The notes under the pieces were generated by a model that saw only the letters and a list, made by a program, of their open reading frames with translations, had not been told where the DNA came from and searched no databases. Source: Thermodesulfobacteriota bacterium (GTDB lineage Bacteria; Desulfobacterota; Syntrophobacteria; BM002). Taken from it: DNA of 6,093 nt. Within the stretch, counting starts at the first letter, position 1, and each line of letters opens with the position of its first letter. The stretch spans positions 1 to 6,093 of the forward strand of contig CAMYLW010000179.1 in assembly GCA_947259475.1 (NCBI GenBank), read 5' to 3'. Shown here one piece after another: positions 1-5,867 of the stretch. The translations under genes were made by a program, and so were the position numbers.

Positions 1-1
1 T

Positions 2-307
2 GTTGATATTCTGATTCCTGCAGAACTTTCGCTGGTCAAGAAAAGCTCCTTTGTTTACAGTACACCCTCTTTTTCAGCGGGCGTCCTGGTATTCGAGGGC
101 TATGTGCAGGGCGAATCTTTGGTAAATTTCTTCACCACGAACATGCCCAAAGATGGCTGGACCCTCAAATCCAGTTTTCGCTACCGACGAGTGATCCTCA
201 GCTTCGAAAAAGATGAACGCAGCTGCTTGGTTACTGTGGCCGAGTTCCCCCTGAAAACCAGGGTCGAGATCTGGGTAGCCCCACAGATGACGGCATCTAT
301 GCCCTGA
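2..307 (+). CDS. Small conserved protein of unknown function, 3' part only (possible lipoprotein)
   Basis: The open frame runs from the window edge to a TGA at 305-307, giving 101 visible residues; the start lies outside the window. The visible part has a short hydrophobic beta-like stretch (AGVLVFEGYV), then NFFTTNMPKDGW, an alternating strand (VILSFEKDERSCLVTV) and a short tail. The pattern of a strand, a helix ending in MPKDGW and further strands is like small secreted or lipid-anchored proteins that I recall next to coaBC in Deltaproteobacteria, but I cannot name the family with certainty. The lipobox or signal peptide that would settle its location is not visible. It ends 46 bases before coaBC on the same strand, so co-transcription is plausible. 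Codon use resembles the downstream genes. An in-frame GTG at 104 could act as a start, but the reading frame and similar-looking sequence continue upstream of it, so I treat it as internal. Confidence 0.7.
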   Translation, partial: VDILIPAELSLVKKSSFVYSTPSFSAGVLVFEGYVQGESLVNFFTTNMPKDGWTLKSSFRYRRVILSFEKDERSCLVTVAEFPLKTRVEIWVAPQMTASMP

Positions 308-342
308 TATCAGTATTTAGACATCAGCTGACAGCTTTGAAA

Positions 343-349
343 GACGAGG
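343..349 (+). promoter_or_regulatory. Ribosome binding site of coaBC
   Basis: GACGAGG lies four bases before the ATG at 354. It is an imperfect purine-rich Shine-Dalgarno sequence with short spacing. It supports ATG 354 as the start, which also places the glycine-rich flavin-binding loop at the usual distance from the N-terminus. Confidence 0.45.
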
Positions 350-353
350 CATT

Positions 354-1553
354 ATGGCCGAACTAAAAGACCGAAAGATTTTACTGGGGGTAACCGGCGG
401 CATCGCCGCATACAAAGCCTTGGAGTTGACCAGGCTTTTGGCCCTGGAGGGAGCTAGGGTTCGGGTGATTATGACCCGGAGCGGAATGGAATTCGTCCAG
501 CCTCTTTCCTTCCAGGTGCTTTCCGGCCAGTCGGTTTGCACTCATCTCTTTGATCTGGAGGCAGAATCGCGAATTGGCCACATTGAAGTGGCCACCGAGG
601 CTGAAGTTGCTGTGATTGCCCCCGCCACCGCCAATATCATTGGCAAACTAGCCCATGGTATTGGTGATGATTACCTGACTACGGCCTTGTTGGCGTGCAC
701 CGCTCCTAAAATCATTTGCCCAGCTATGAATGTGAACATGTTTGAGAACCAGGCGGTCCAAGAGAATCTGGCCAAGCTGCGCAGTTGGGGATTTTATCAG
801 GTTGGTCCGGATGCCGGTGACCTGGCCTGTGGTGTCCAGGGCCTCGGGAGGTTGGCGCCTGTGGATGAGATCGTGGAGAAAATTCGCCAGGTATTGACCC
901 CGCAATCTCTCAAGGGAAAAAGGGTGCTGGTAACCGCGGGTCCCACCAGGGAAGCGCTGGACCCGGTGAGACATCTGACAAACCCTTCTTCAGGAAAAAT
1001 GGGCTATGCTCTGGCGAGAGTGGCGCACAGGAGGGGAGCAGATGTCACCCTGGTTAGCGGACCCACTTTTCTGACCCCGCCATCTGGGGTGAACATGGTT
1101 CGAGTAGCCACTGCCAAGGAGATGCACCAGGCTGTTGTTGAGAAAATGGTGCAGGTGGATGTGGTAGTGATGGCTGCGGCAGTTTCCGATTATCGCCCAA
1201 AGGTGATGGCATCCGGAAAAATAAAGAAAAGCGACGATAATGAGTCTTTAGAGTTGGAGCGAACTGAAGACATCCTCTTTCGCCTGGGGGAACTGAAAAA
1301 CAACCAGATTCTGGTTGGGTTCGCTGCAGAAACTGAAAACTTGCTGGGCAATGCAAAGAAAAAACTACAGCAGAAAAATTTGGATTTTATTGTGGCTAAT
1401 GATCTCACCGTAGACGGTGCCGGGTTTGGTAGCGACACCAATGAGGTAACCATTTTGTGGCCGGGAGGCGAGATGGAGAACCTACCTTTAGAAAGCAAAG
1501 AAGTGATCGCGGTCCACATTTGGAATCGGGTGGAACGTCTGTGGCAGACATGA
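354..1553 (+). CDS. coaBC: Bifunctional phosphopantothenoylcysteine decarboxylase / phosphopantothenate-cysteine ligase
   Basis: This cytoplasmic enzyme carries out two successive steps of coenzyme A synthesis. The CoaB half joins 4'-phosphopantothenate to cysteine using CTP, and the CoaC half decarboxylates the product with FMN to 4'-phosphopantetheine. At 399 residues it has the normal full length. The N-terminal flavoprotein domain (about 5-180) shows GVTGGIAAYKAL at 12-23, the active-site His76 in IGHIEVA, the APATANIIGKLAHGIGDDYLTT segment at 89-110, PAMN at 123-126 and the catalytic Cys159 in LACG. The C-terminal synthetase domain (about 187-399) shows TAGPTRE at 194-200, DPVRHLTNPSSGKMG at 203-217, AAAVSDYRP at 274-282, the lysine motif KIKK at 289-292, GFAAET at 322-327 and NDLTVDGAGFGSDTNEV at 349-365. 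All key residues are present, so it should be active. It follows the partial upstream gene closely and is followed by a gap with its own promoter, so it probably ends the upstream transcription unit. Confidence 0.97.
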   Translation: MAELKDRKILLGVTGGIAAYKALELTRLLALEGARVRVIMTRSGMEFVQPLSFQVLSGQSVCTHLFDLEAESRIGHIEVATEAEVAVIAPATANIIGKLAHGIGDDYLTTALLACTAPKIICPAMNVNMFENQAVQENLAKLRSWGFYQVGPDAGDLACGVQGLGRLAPVDEIVEKIRQVLTPQSLKGKRVLVTAGPTREALDPVRHLTNPSSGKMGYALARVAHRRGADVTLVSGPTFLTPPSGVNMVRVATAKEMHQAVVEKMVQVDVVVMAAAVSDYRPKVMASGKIKKSDDNESLELERTEDILFRLGELKNNQILVGFAAETENLLGNAKKKLQQKNLDFIVANDLTVDGAGFGSDTNEVTILWPGGEMENLPLESKEVIAVHIWNRVERLWQT

Positions 1554-1580
1554 GATGGTCAGTATTTGAGGTGCTTCAGG

Positions 1581-1601
1581 ATAAATGGGCCTTACATTTA
1601 T
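1581..1601 (+). promoter_or_regulatory. 7-bp perfect inverted repeat upstream of the promoter, possible operator
   Basis: ATAAATG (1581-1587) and CATTTAT (1595-1601) are perfect reverse complements separated by seven bases. The centre is about 42 bases upstream of the transcription start predicted from the -10 element at 1621-1626. That position would suit an activator or repressor site. It is too AT-rich, and lacks a T-run, to be a convincing intrinsic terminator for coaBC. Regulatory function is inferred from position only. Confidence 0.25.
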
Positions 1602-1626
1602 GGGTACCTAAGAAACCTGTTATAAT
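1598..1626 (+). promoter_or_regulatory. Extended -10 promoter for the uracil-DNA glycosylase gene
   Basis: TGT at 1618-1620 directly precedes a consensus TATAAT at 1621-1626, a perfect extended -10 element (TGnTATAAT). The -35 position at 17-base spacing (1598-1603, TTATGG) matches the consensus poorly, as is common for extended -10 promoters. Transcription would start near 1633, leaving a leader of about 30 bases before ATG 1663. It lies in the only substantial gap between coaBC and the next gene, on the correct strand. Confidence 0.5.
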
Positions 1627-1662
1627 GAAAGTCAAGAATAACCTTTGCCGGGCAAGAGAAGC

Positions 1663-2400
1663 ATGCGTTTTGCCGATCAAAATAAGAAGGCCAGTTCAGG
1701 TGGGGAGTTGGGAAGATCACCACGCCCAGATCTGGCTGAATTGGCATATTCCCTCCGCCAGCATCTCAGCTATCAGGCTCTAATGGGTCTGGAATGGTTG
1801 CCGTGTCAGCCGATCACCTCCATCCAGGACCTCCCGGAAACCCTGGAACAGACTCGTGCCGACTTGGGAGAGTGTACACGCTGTCAGCTTCACTCCCAGA
1901 GAACCCACATTGTTTTTGGAGAAGGAAACCCTTCAGCCAGAGTAGTTTTGGTTGGAGAAGGGCCAGGTCAGGAAGAGGACCGATTGGGTCGGCCCTTTGT
2001 GGGTCCTGCAGGTAGGTTGCTCGACCGTATCATCGCTGCCATGGGATGGCGGCGGGCTGAGGTCTATATTTGTAACGTGATCAAGTGCCGACCGCCGAGG
2101 AACCGCGATCCCCAGGCTAACGAAATAGAACAGTGCGGTCCATTCCTTTGGCGTCAACTTCGAGCCATTCGACCTCAGGCGATTTTGGCTTTGGGAGGCT
2201 TTGCCGCCCAATTCTTGCTCTCCACCCAGCAGCCCATCTCCAAACTTCGCAATCGCGTTCATTATTTGGAAGGGATTCCAGTAGTTCCAACCTATCATCC
2301 TGCCTATCTTCTGCGGAATCCTCTCCAGAAGCGGCAGGTCTGGGAGGATGTCCAGTTACTGCTATCATTAGTGCGGGGGGCGACTGAGGGGCCCGAATAA
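1663..2400 (+). CDS. Family 4 (iron-sulfur) uracil-DNA glycosylase
   Basis: This enzyme removes uracil arising from cytosine deamination or misincorporation in DNA and starts base excision repair. From ATG 1663 it has 245 residues. The four cysteines that hold the [4Fe-4S] cluster in this family are present: Cys71 and Cys74 (ECTRC), Cys142 (VIKCRPP) and Cys158 (EQCGPF). The active-site motif GEGPGQEED starts at 98, followed by GRPFVGPAGRLLDR at 109-122. The second catalytic motif HPAYLL is at 212-217. About 65 residues precede the first cysteine, longer than minimal thermophile enzymes, with a helix-like stretch (LAELAYSLRQHL) of the kind seen in bacterial homologues. I chose ATG 1663, preceded by AAGAG at 1654-1658, over the in-frame TTG at 1645, because the promoter at 1621-1626 leaves only about 12 bases before that TTG. 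The TAA stop shares one base with an ATG at 2400, so coupling to nfeD is possible. Confidence 0.93.
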   Translation: MRFADQNKKASSGGELGRSPRPDLAELAYSLRQHLSYQALMGLEWLPCQPITSIQDLPETLEQTRADLGECTRCQLHSQRTHIVFGEGNPSARVVLVGEGPGQEEDRLGRPFVGPAGRLLDRIIAAMGWRRAEVYICNVIKCRPPRNRDPQANEIEQCGPFLWRQLRAIRPQAILALGGFAAQFLLSTQQPISKLRNRVHYLEGIPVVPTYHPAYLLRNPLQKRQVWEDVQLLLSLVRGATEGPE

Positions 2401-2453
2401 TGGGAGTCGCAGCACGACGGGGTACGAGTGCAGAGTGTCCAGAAAGGGAAAAA

Positions 2454-3797
2454 ATGCAGTTCGCAGCCAAGTTAGAGGTGTCCATTAAAAAATTGAACCT
2501 TTTGACTGTTCTGGCAGGATCGGTGCTTATTGTGCTGCTGTTATGTTCACTTCCCCTTTCACTGGCTGGAGACAAGCACATCAAGATCTTGCGTATCGAG
2601 GAGAGCATAAATCCTGGGACCGCAGCTTTTCTGGCGAGAGGAGCAAAGCAGGCAGTGGAAGAAGATGCGGTCCTTCTGGTGGTGGAGTTGGATACTCCAG
2701 GCGGTCTGGTTACCTCAATGAGAACCATGATAAAGACCATTATGAACGCCCCGATTCCGGTGGTGGTTTTTGTGTCGCCCAGCGGCGCCCAGGCTGCTTC
2801 CGCCGGTGTTTTCGTTGTCATGGCTGCTGACATTGCTGCTATGGCGCCAGGCACCAATATAGGCGCAGCTCATCCGGTGGTAGCTGGTGGCAAGGACATG
2901 GACGAAACCATGAACACCAAGGTGGTCAATGATCTTGTTGCATTCATAAAAAGTATAGCCACCAGACGCGGCCGCAATGCCGAGTGGGCAGAAGAAGCGG
3001 TGCGAAAGAGTGTATCGATCACCGCCGAGGAGGCCTTGAAGCTCAATGTGATCGACCTGGTGGCCAAAGACGTGGACGATCTTCTAGTAAAGCTTGAAGG
3101 CTGGTCAGTTCAGACCAAAGAAGGAGAGAAGAAACTGGCACTCAAAGGACTTCCTGCAGAAACAGTAGAGGAGAATCTGCGGGACAAAATCCTGAAGACC
3201 ATTAGTAATCCGAATATAGCCTACTTACTAATGCTTATCGGTATGGCCGGCCTTTATTTCGAACTCTCTCATCCTGGTGTCATTTTCCCGGGGGTCATCG
3301 GCGGAATATCTCTGATTTTGGCCTTCTACGCTTTTCAGACCCTTTCGGTTAATTACGCTGGCGTGCTCCTGATTATTCTGGGGGCTATACTCTTTCTCCT
3401 GGAGATTAAGGTTACCAGTTATGGTATGCTCAGCGTCGGAGGGGTAATCTGTCTGACTCTGGGCTCCGTCATGCTCTTCAACACTGGCACTCCCGGCTTG
3501 AGAATCTCCTGGAGTGTGATGATTCCGGCGGTACTCGTTATCTCTGGCTTTTTCATGACCGTGGCTTTTCTGGCTGTACGGGCTCACATGGCCAGGCCCC
3601 GCACAGGCTATCAGGGATTGATCGGTGAGATTGCGGTGGCCAAGGAACCTCTGGCGCCGGAAGGCAGGGTGTTCGTCCACGGGGAACTCTGGAATGCCAC
3701 CTCCGAGGATGTCGTTCCCGTTGGCTCGAAGGTAGAGGTGATAGAGGTGGAAAATTTGTGGTTGAAAGTGCGAAAAATAGGTGATACAAAGCAGTGA
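2454..3797 (+). CDS. nfeD: Long-form NfeD membrane-bound serine protease (ClpP-class), stomatin operon partner
   Basis: The long NfeD family (COG1030 type) combines an extracytoplasmic ClpP-like protease, membrane helices and a C-terminal OB-fold, and cleaves partner stomatin-like proteins. From ATG 2454 it has 447 residues: signal peptide or signal anchor at 1-38 (hydrophobic core 14-37), protease domain about 43-215, four to five membrane segments between about 255 and 376, and a soluble beta-rich NfeD domain about 384-445. The catalytic dyad is visible: Ser116 in QAASAG and Lys156 in NTKVVND, matching the Ser97/Lys138 arrangement of Pyrococcus PH1510. DTPGG at 80-84 and MAPGTNIGAAHPV at 130-142 are also typical. 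ATG 2400 is an alternative start (TAATG overlap, GAGGGG at 2386-2391) that adds 18 residues of unlikely character before a long n-region. ATG 2454 has AGAAAGGG before it and gives a better signal sequence. The slipin gene starts 57 bases downstream, supporting a protease/substrate pair. Confidence 0.93.
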   Translation: MQFAAKLEVSIKKLNLLTVLAGSVLIVLLLCSLPLSLAGDKHIKILRIEESINPGTAAFLARGAKQAVEEDAVLLVVELDTPGGLVTSMRTMIKTIMNAPIPVVVFVSPSGAQAASAGVFVVMAADIAAMAPGTNIGAAHPVVAGGKDMDETMNTKVVNDLVAFIKSIATRRGRNAEWAEEAVRKSVSITAEEALKLNVIDLVAKDVDDLLVKLEGWSVQTKEGEKKLALKGLPAETVEENLRDKILKTISNPNIAYLLMLIGMAGLYFELSHPGVIFPGVIGGISLILAFYAFQTLSVNYAGVLLIILGAILFLLEIKVTSYGMLSVGGVICLTLGSVMLFNTGTPGLRISWSVMIPAVLVISGFFMTVAFLAVRAHMARPRTGYQGLIGEIAVAKEPLAPEGRVFVHGELWNATSEDVVPVGSKVEVIEVENLWLKVRKIGDTKQ

Positions 3798-3814
3798 TTT
3801 GGTCGCCTGAGACA

Positions 3815-3840
3815 GGGGTTTACAGCATTTTTGCTGCCCC
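3815..3840 (+). other. Small hairpin between nfeD and the slipin gene
   Basis: CAGCA (3823-3827) pairs with TGCTG (3832-3836) around a TTTT loop. Below it GGGG (3815-3818) pairs with CCCC (3837-3840) across a four-base TTTA bulge. No T-run follows, so it is not a good intrinsic terminator. It ends four bases before the AGGAGG ribosome binding site and could affect mRNA stability or translation of the slipin gene. Function is unproven. Confidence 0.3.
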
Positions 3841-3843
3841 GAC

Positions 3844-3849
3844 AGGAGG
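3844..3849 (+). promoter_or_regulatory. Consensus ribosome binding site that fixes the slipin start
   Basis: AGGAGG is a perfect Shine-Dalgarno core and lies five bases before ATG 3855. It decides the start against the longer in-frame TTG at 3831, which lies within the hairpin and has no ribosome binding site. Confidence 0.75.
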
Positions 3850-3854
3850 ATGGC

Positions 3855-4640
3855 ATGCCTTACACCATCATTTTCTTGATCGTACTTGCAGTCCTTTTTT
3901 TGGCCAGTGCGATTCGGATCTTGAACGAGTACGAGCGGGGGGTTATCTTTCGCCTTGGTCGGGTTATGGACAGGGCCAAAGGACCGGGACTCATTATTCT
4001 TATTCCTGTAGTTGACAGGATGGTAAAAATCAGTCTGCGCTTGGTGGCCATGGATGTACCGCCTCAGGATGTAATCACCCGGGATAATGTATCTGTAAAG
4101 GTCAATGCAGTTATTTACTTCAGGGTGATGGATTCCATTAAAGCGGTGGTAGAAGTGGAAAATTATCTTTATGCAACCTCGCAGCTGGCTCAAACGACCT
4201 TGCGTAGTGTCTGTGGGCAAGCGGAACTGGACGAGCTGCTTTCGGACCGGGATAAGATCAATAGCCAGCTTCAAGAGATTCTGGACAAACACACCGATCC
4301 CTGGGGCGTGAAGGTGACAACTGTGGAAGTCAAACACATCGATCTTCCCCAGGATATGCAGCGGGCCATGGCTCGTCAGGCTGAAGCCGAACGTGAGAGA
4401 CGCGCTAAAGTTATTAATGCCGAAGGTGAACATCAGGCAGCAAACCGCTTGGCCCAAGCGGCCGAGATAATCTCTGAGCATCCAATGGCCTTGCAGTTAC
4501 GCTATCTGCAGACACTTAGAGAAGTTTCTGCAGAAAACAATTCCACCACCCTTTTTCCCATTCCGATTGATCTGTTCAGGCCTTTTTTGAAGCTAGCGGA
4601 AATGGTTGAAAAGAGTGAGAAGGAAGGCTCTAGCACGTGA
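3855..4640 (+). CDS. Slipin (stomatin/prohibitin-like SPFH protein)
   Basis: Slipins are membrane-anchored proteins that form large oligomers and organise membrane regions. The usual bacterial and archaeal partner is a long NfeD protease, encoded here directly upstream. This protein has 261 residues. A single hydrophobic membrane segment spans about 4-20, followed by [14 protein letters not shown] (24-37), the usual opening of the SPFH domain. The SPFH domain runs to about 190, with [17 protein letters not shown] at 43-59, [21 protein letters not shown] at 71-91 and [20 protein letters not shown] at 114-133. A charged alanine- and glutamate-rich stretch (about 165-207, [19 protein letters not shown]) is the expected coiled coil. 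The hydrophobic tail [10 protein letters not shown] (232-241) corresponds to the C-terminal segment that the Pyrococcus NfeD protease cuts in its stomatin partner. Length and motif order are normal. The start at 3855 is set by a perfect AGGAGG. Confidence 0.94.
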   Translation: MPYTIIFLIVLAVLFLASAIRILNEYERGVIFRLGRVMDRAKGPGLIILIPVVDRMVKISLRLVAMDVPPQDVITRDNVSVKVNAVIYFRVMDSIKAVVEVENYLYATSQLAQTTLRSVCGQAELDELLSDRDKINSQLQEILDKHTDPWGVKVTTVEVKHIDLPQDMQRAMARQAEAERERRAKVINAEGEHQAANRLAQAAEIISEHPMALQLRYLQTLREVSAENNSTTLFPIPIDLFRPFLKLAEMVEKSEKEGSST

Positions 4641-4697
4641 CCCTAGACGAGTCAACTGGAGGCGTGCTGGATTCTCGATACTCAAGCCCAGAAGGGC

Positions 4698-4704
4698 AAA
4701 GGAG
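4698..4704 (+). promoter_or_regulatory. Ribosome binding site of the lysine-rich/Rho-N gene
   Basis: AAAGGAG lies nine bases before ATG 4714 and is a strong Shine-Dalgarno match. No comparable site lies before the Rho-N reading frame at 4910 or 4919. This argues that translation of the whole locus begins at 4714. Confidence 0.6.
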
Positions 4705-4713
4705 TTGGGATAT

Positions 4714-4959
4714 ATGACGGAAAAGGAGCAAAAGGAGCTAAAAGAGGAAAAAGAGCCGAAAGAGGCTAAGAAGAAGAAAGAGACAAAAGAGCTCAAAGAG
4801 AAGAAAGAAACAAAGGGGAAAAAAGAGCCGAAAGAGGCTAAAAAGAAAAAAGAAGCAAAGGGGAAAAAAGAGCCAGAAGAGCTCAAAGAGCCGGTTCGGA
4901 GAAAAACCCTTGGATCGGATGACCGCCAAAGAGCTGCGAGAGGTAGCCCTGGGTCTTGA
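4714..4959 (+). CDS. Lysine/glutamate-rich N-terminal segment of a Rho-N protein, frameshifted
   Basis: From ATG 4714, which has a good ribosome binding site, the frame codes for about 55 residues made almost only of Lys, Glu, Pro, Ala, Thr and Gly (for example EPKEAKKKKETKELKE), then EPVRRKT. It then passes into sequence of a different character (LGSDDRQRAARGSPGS) before a stop at 4957-4959. That tail is the out-of-frame reading of the Rho-N domain. If one A of the run 4902-4906 were absent, the frame would continue as EPVRRKPLDRMTAKELREVA and give a single protein of about 164 residues ending at 5209. The segment is highly charged and probably unstructured, as expected of a flexible nucleic-acid-binding tail. 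An in-frame extension back to a TTG at 4606 overlaps the slipin gene and is not credible. Whether the shift is a sequencing error, a mutation or programmed cannot be told from one sequence. Confidence 0.6.
   Translation: MTEKEQKELKEEKEPKEAKKKKETKELKEKKETKGKKEPKEAKKKKEAKGKKEPEELKEPVRRKTLGSDDRQRAARGSPGS
4753..4896 (+). repeat. 72-base in-frame tandem repeat, two degenerate copies
   Basis: A 17-base stretch beginning GAGCCGAAAGAGGCTAA occurs at 4753-4769 and again at 4825-4841, exactly 72 bases or 24 codons apart. Copy one is 4753-4824 and copy two 4825-4896. Both encode EPKEAKKKKE followed by T or A and K, then diverge into rearranged KGKKEP and ELKE pieces. The spacing keeps the frame, so the repeat expanded within a translated lysine-rich segment. 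The region has many A5 and A6 runs (4819-4824, 4840-4844, 4846-4851, 4864-4869, 4902-4906) prone to slippage. Confidence 0.6.
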
Positions 4960-5209
4960 AGGGATCGTCGGCGTACATGCAATGAATAAAAGTGAACTTC
5001 TTGCCGCCGTCAAGAAAGCCAAAGGAATTGTGGATGACAAAAAGCGGCGGACGAGCGTCGACGTGCGCACCATCAAGGGAAAAATAAGGGAACTGCGTAG
5101 CCAAAAGGAGGCCACGAAGGAGGCGGGAGACAAAAAGAAAATGAAAATTCTCAGGCGGCGGATTAACCGTCTGAAGAAAAAGACCCGTCGGGTGGCCATG
5201 GCAGGGTAA
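4910..5209 (+). CDS. Rho N-terminal-domain-like small basic protein (C-terminal part of the frameshifted gene)
   Basis: The frame reads LDRMTAKELREVALGLEG, then IVGVHAMNKSELLAAVKKAKGI. This is the helix-loop-helix pattern of the N-terminal domain of transcription terminator Rho (Rho-N, SAP-like), at about residues 4-40. A linker follows, then a very basic C-terminus (KKKMKILRRRINRLKKKTRR, about 75-94). It is not full Rho: the RNA-binding OB fold and ATPase are absent. Small Rho-N proteins with this basic tail occur in Deltaproteobacteria, often annotated simply as Rho; their role is not established, and nucleic-acid binding is inferred. The frame could start at TTG 4910 or ATG 4919, but neither has a convincing ribosome binding site. 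The in-frame upstream codons GEKP and the neighbouring lysine-rich frame suggest the natural protein starts at 4714 and is interrupted by a one-base shift. It lies 73 bases after the slipin gene if counted from 4714. Confidence 0.8.
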   Translation: MDRMTAKELREVALGLEGIVGVHAMNKSELLAAVKKAKGIVDDKKRRTSVDVRTIKGKIRELRSQKEATKEAGDKKKMKILRRRINRLKKKTRRVAMAG

Positions 5210-5312
5210 ATTGCGCATAGCGCTGATGGTTCAAGAACTCAAAAGTTTGCTTAAAAACAATTATTTCCTACGAAAGTGCAATACTTGCTTACAGCGGGGC
5301 GGGAACTGTTCG
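5210..5312 (+). other. Gap between the Rho-N and HD genes, in-frame with the HD gene
   Basis: The stretch stays open in the HD protein's frame from a TTG at 5211 and an ATG at 5226, and would add 34 residues, including the cysteine cluster CNTCLQRGGNC just before the chosen start. It also contains the short palindrome GCGCATAGCGC at 5213-5223 and AT-rich sequence at 5251-5270 with only weak promoter resemblance. I see no terminator. Confidence 0.35.
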
Positions 5313-5867
5313 ATGGATCGGCAACAGGCTCTTGATTTGCTGCACAATCATTTGAAGGCCGAAAATCTGCGAAAGCATTGTCTGGCGACGGAAGCAATAA
5401 TGCGGGCACTGGCCGAGCGGTTGGATGAGCCTGTGGACCTGTGGGGTATCGCGGGTCTGTTACACGATTTAGACTTCGAAGAGACCGCCGACCAGCCCTC
5501 GGAGCATGGGCTGCGGACGGCTGACATCCTGGCCGCTCGTGATTTGCCACCTGAAGTGATAACTGCAATCAAGGCTCATAACGCAGAAGCTCTGGGCGTG
5601 GAGAGGAAGTCCACGTTCGATTTCGCTCTAACCTGTGCCGAGTCTATCACCGGTTTGGTTATAGCAACAGCCCTGGTCTATCCGGACAAGCGACTGGCAA
5701 GCGTAAAGCCCAAGTCCATTCTGAAGCGCATGAAAAAGAAAGATTTCGCCAGGCGGGTGAATCGGGATCAGATCAGACTTTGTGAGGAAATAGGGGTACC
5801 ACTTGCCGACTTTGCGGAGCTGAGCCTGCGAGCCATGCAGGGTATCAGTGCAGAGCTTGATCTTTAG
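5313..5867 (+). CDS. HD-superfamily metal-dependent hydrolase (COG2316-like)
   Basis: From ATG 5313 the protein has 184 residues, the usual size of this family of stand-alone HD-domain proteins. HD proteins are cytoplasmic metal-dependent phosphohydrolases; the substrate of this subgroup is not known to me. Visible metal-site residues are His22 (LRKHCLATE), His51-Asp52 (GLLHDLDFEE), His65 (SEHGL) and His89 (IKAHN). The later segment DFALTCAESITGLVIATALVYPDKRL (103-128) matches the family's A-D-x-x-T-G region. Here Glu110 stands where Asp is usual, a conservative change at a probable metal ligand. The C-terminal half (VKPKSILKRMKKKDFARRVNRDQI) is also typical. The start was chosen because homologues begin like MDRQQALDLLHNHL. 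An upstream TTG at 5211 or ATG at 5226 would add up to 34 residues but has no better ribosome binding site. The site before 5313 (GGGGCGGGAA) is weak too. Its TAG stop is formed by the first bases of the palindromic element that follows. Confidence 0.87.
   Translation: MDRQQALDLLHNHLKAENLRKHCLATEAIMRALAERLDEPVDLWGIAGLLHDLDFEETADQPSEHGLRTADILAARDLPPEVITAIKAHNAEALGVERKSTFDFALTCAESITGLVIATALVYPDKRLASVKPKSILKRMKKKDFARRVNRDQIRLCEEIGVPLADFAELSLRAMQGISAELDL

Noticed and set aside
310..1568. Shared TCAGTATTT before coaBC (near 310) and after coaBC (near 1560) as a direct repeat or operator pair
   Set aside because: Nine bases of identity in 1.2 kb is close to chance and neither copy sits at a convincing promoter position.
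2117..2857. A 246-codon minus-strand open frame over the udg/nfeD junction
   Set aside because: It is antisense to conserved coding sequence on both sides, with a low-complexity Thr/Ala/Ser product and no recognisable motif.
3228..4481. A 417-codon open frame on the minus strand opposite nfeD and the slipin gene
   Set aside because: It lies wholly antisense to two confidently identified genes and the 57-base gap between them. Its product is rich in His, Asn, Gln and Ser with no recognisable domain, as expected of a codon-bias shadow.
4629..4647. TCTAG/CTAGA inverted repeat around the slipin stop codon as a terminator
   Set aside because: The stem is only five base pairs, AT-containing, with a nine-base loop and no following T-run.
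4593..4982. A Phe/Ser-rich minus-strand open frame
   Set aside because: It is the complement of the lysine/glutamate-rich repeat (AAA/GAA read as TTT/TTC) and has no independent support.
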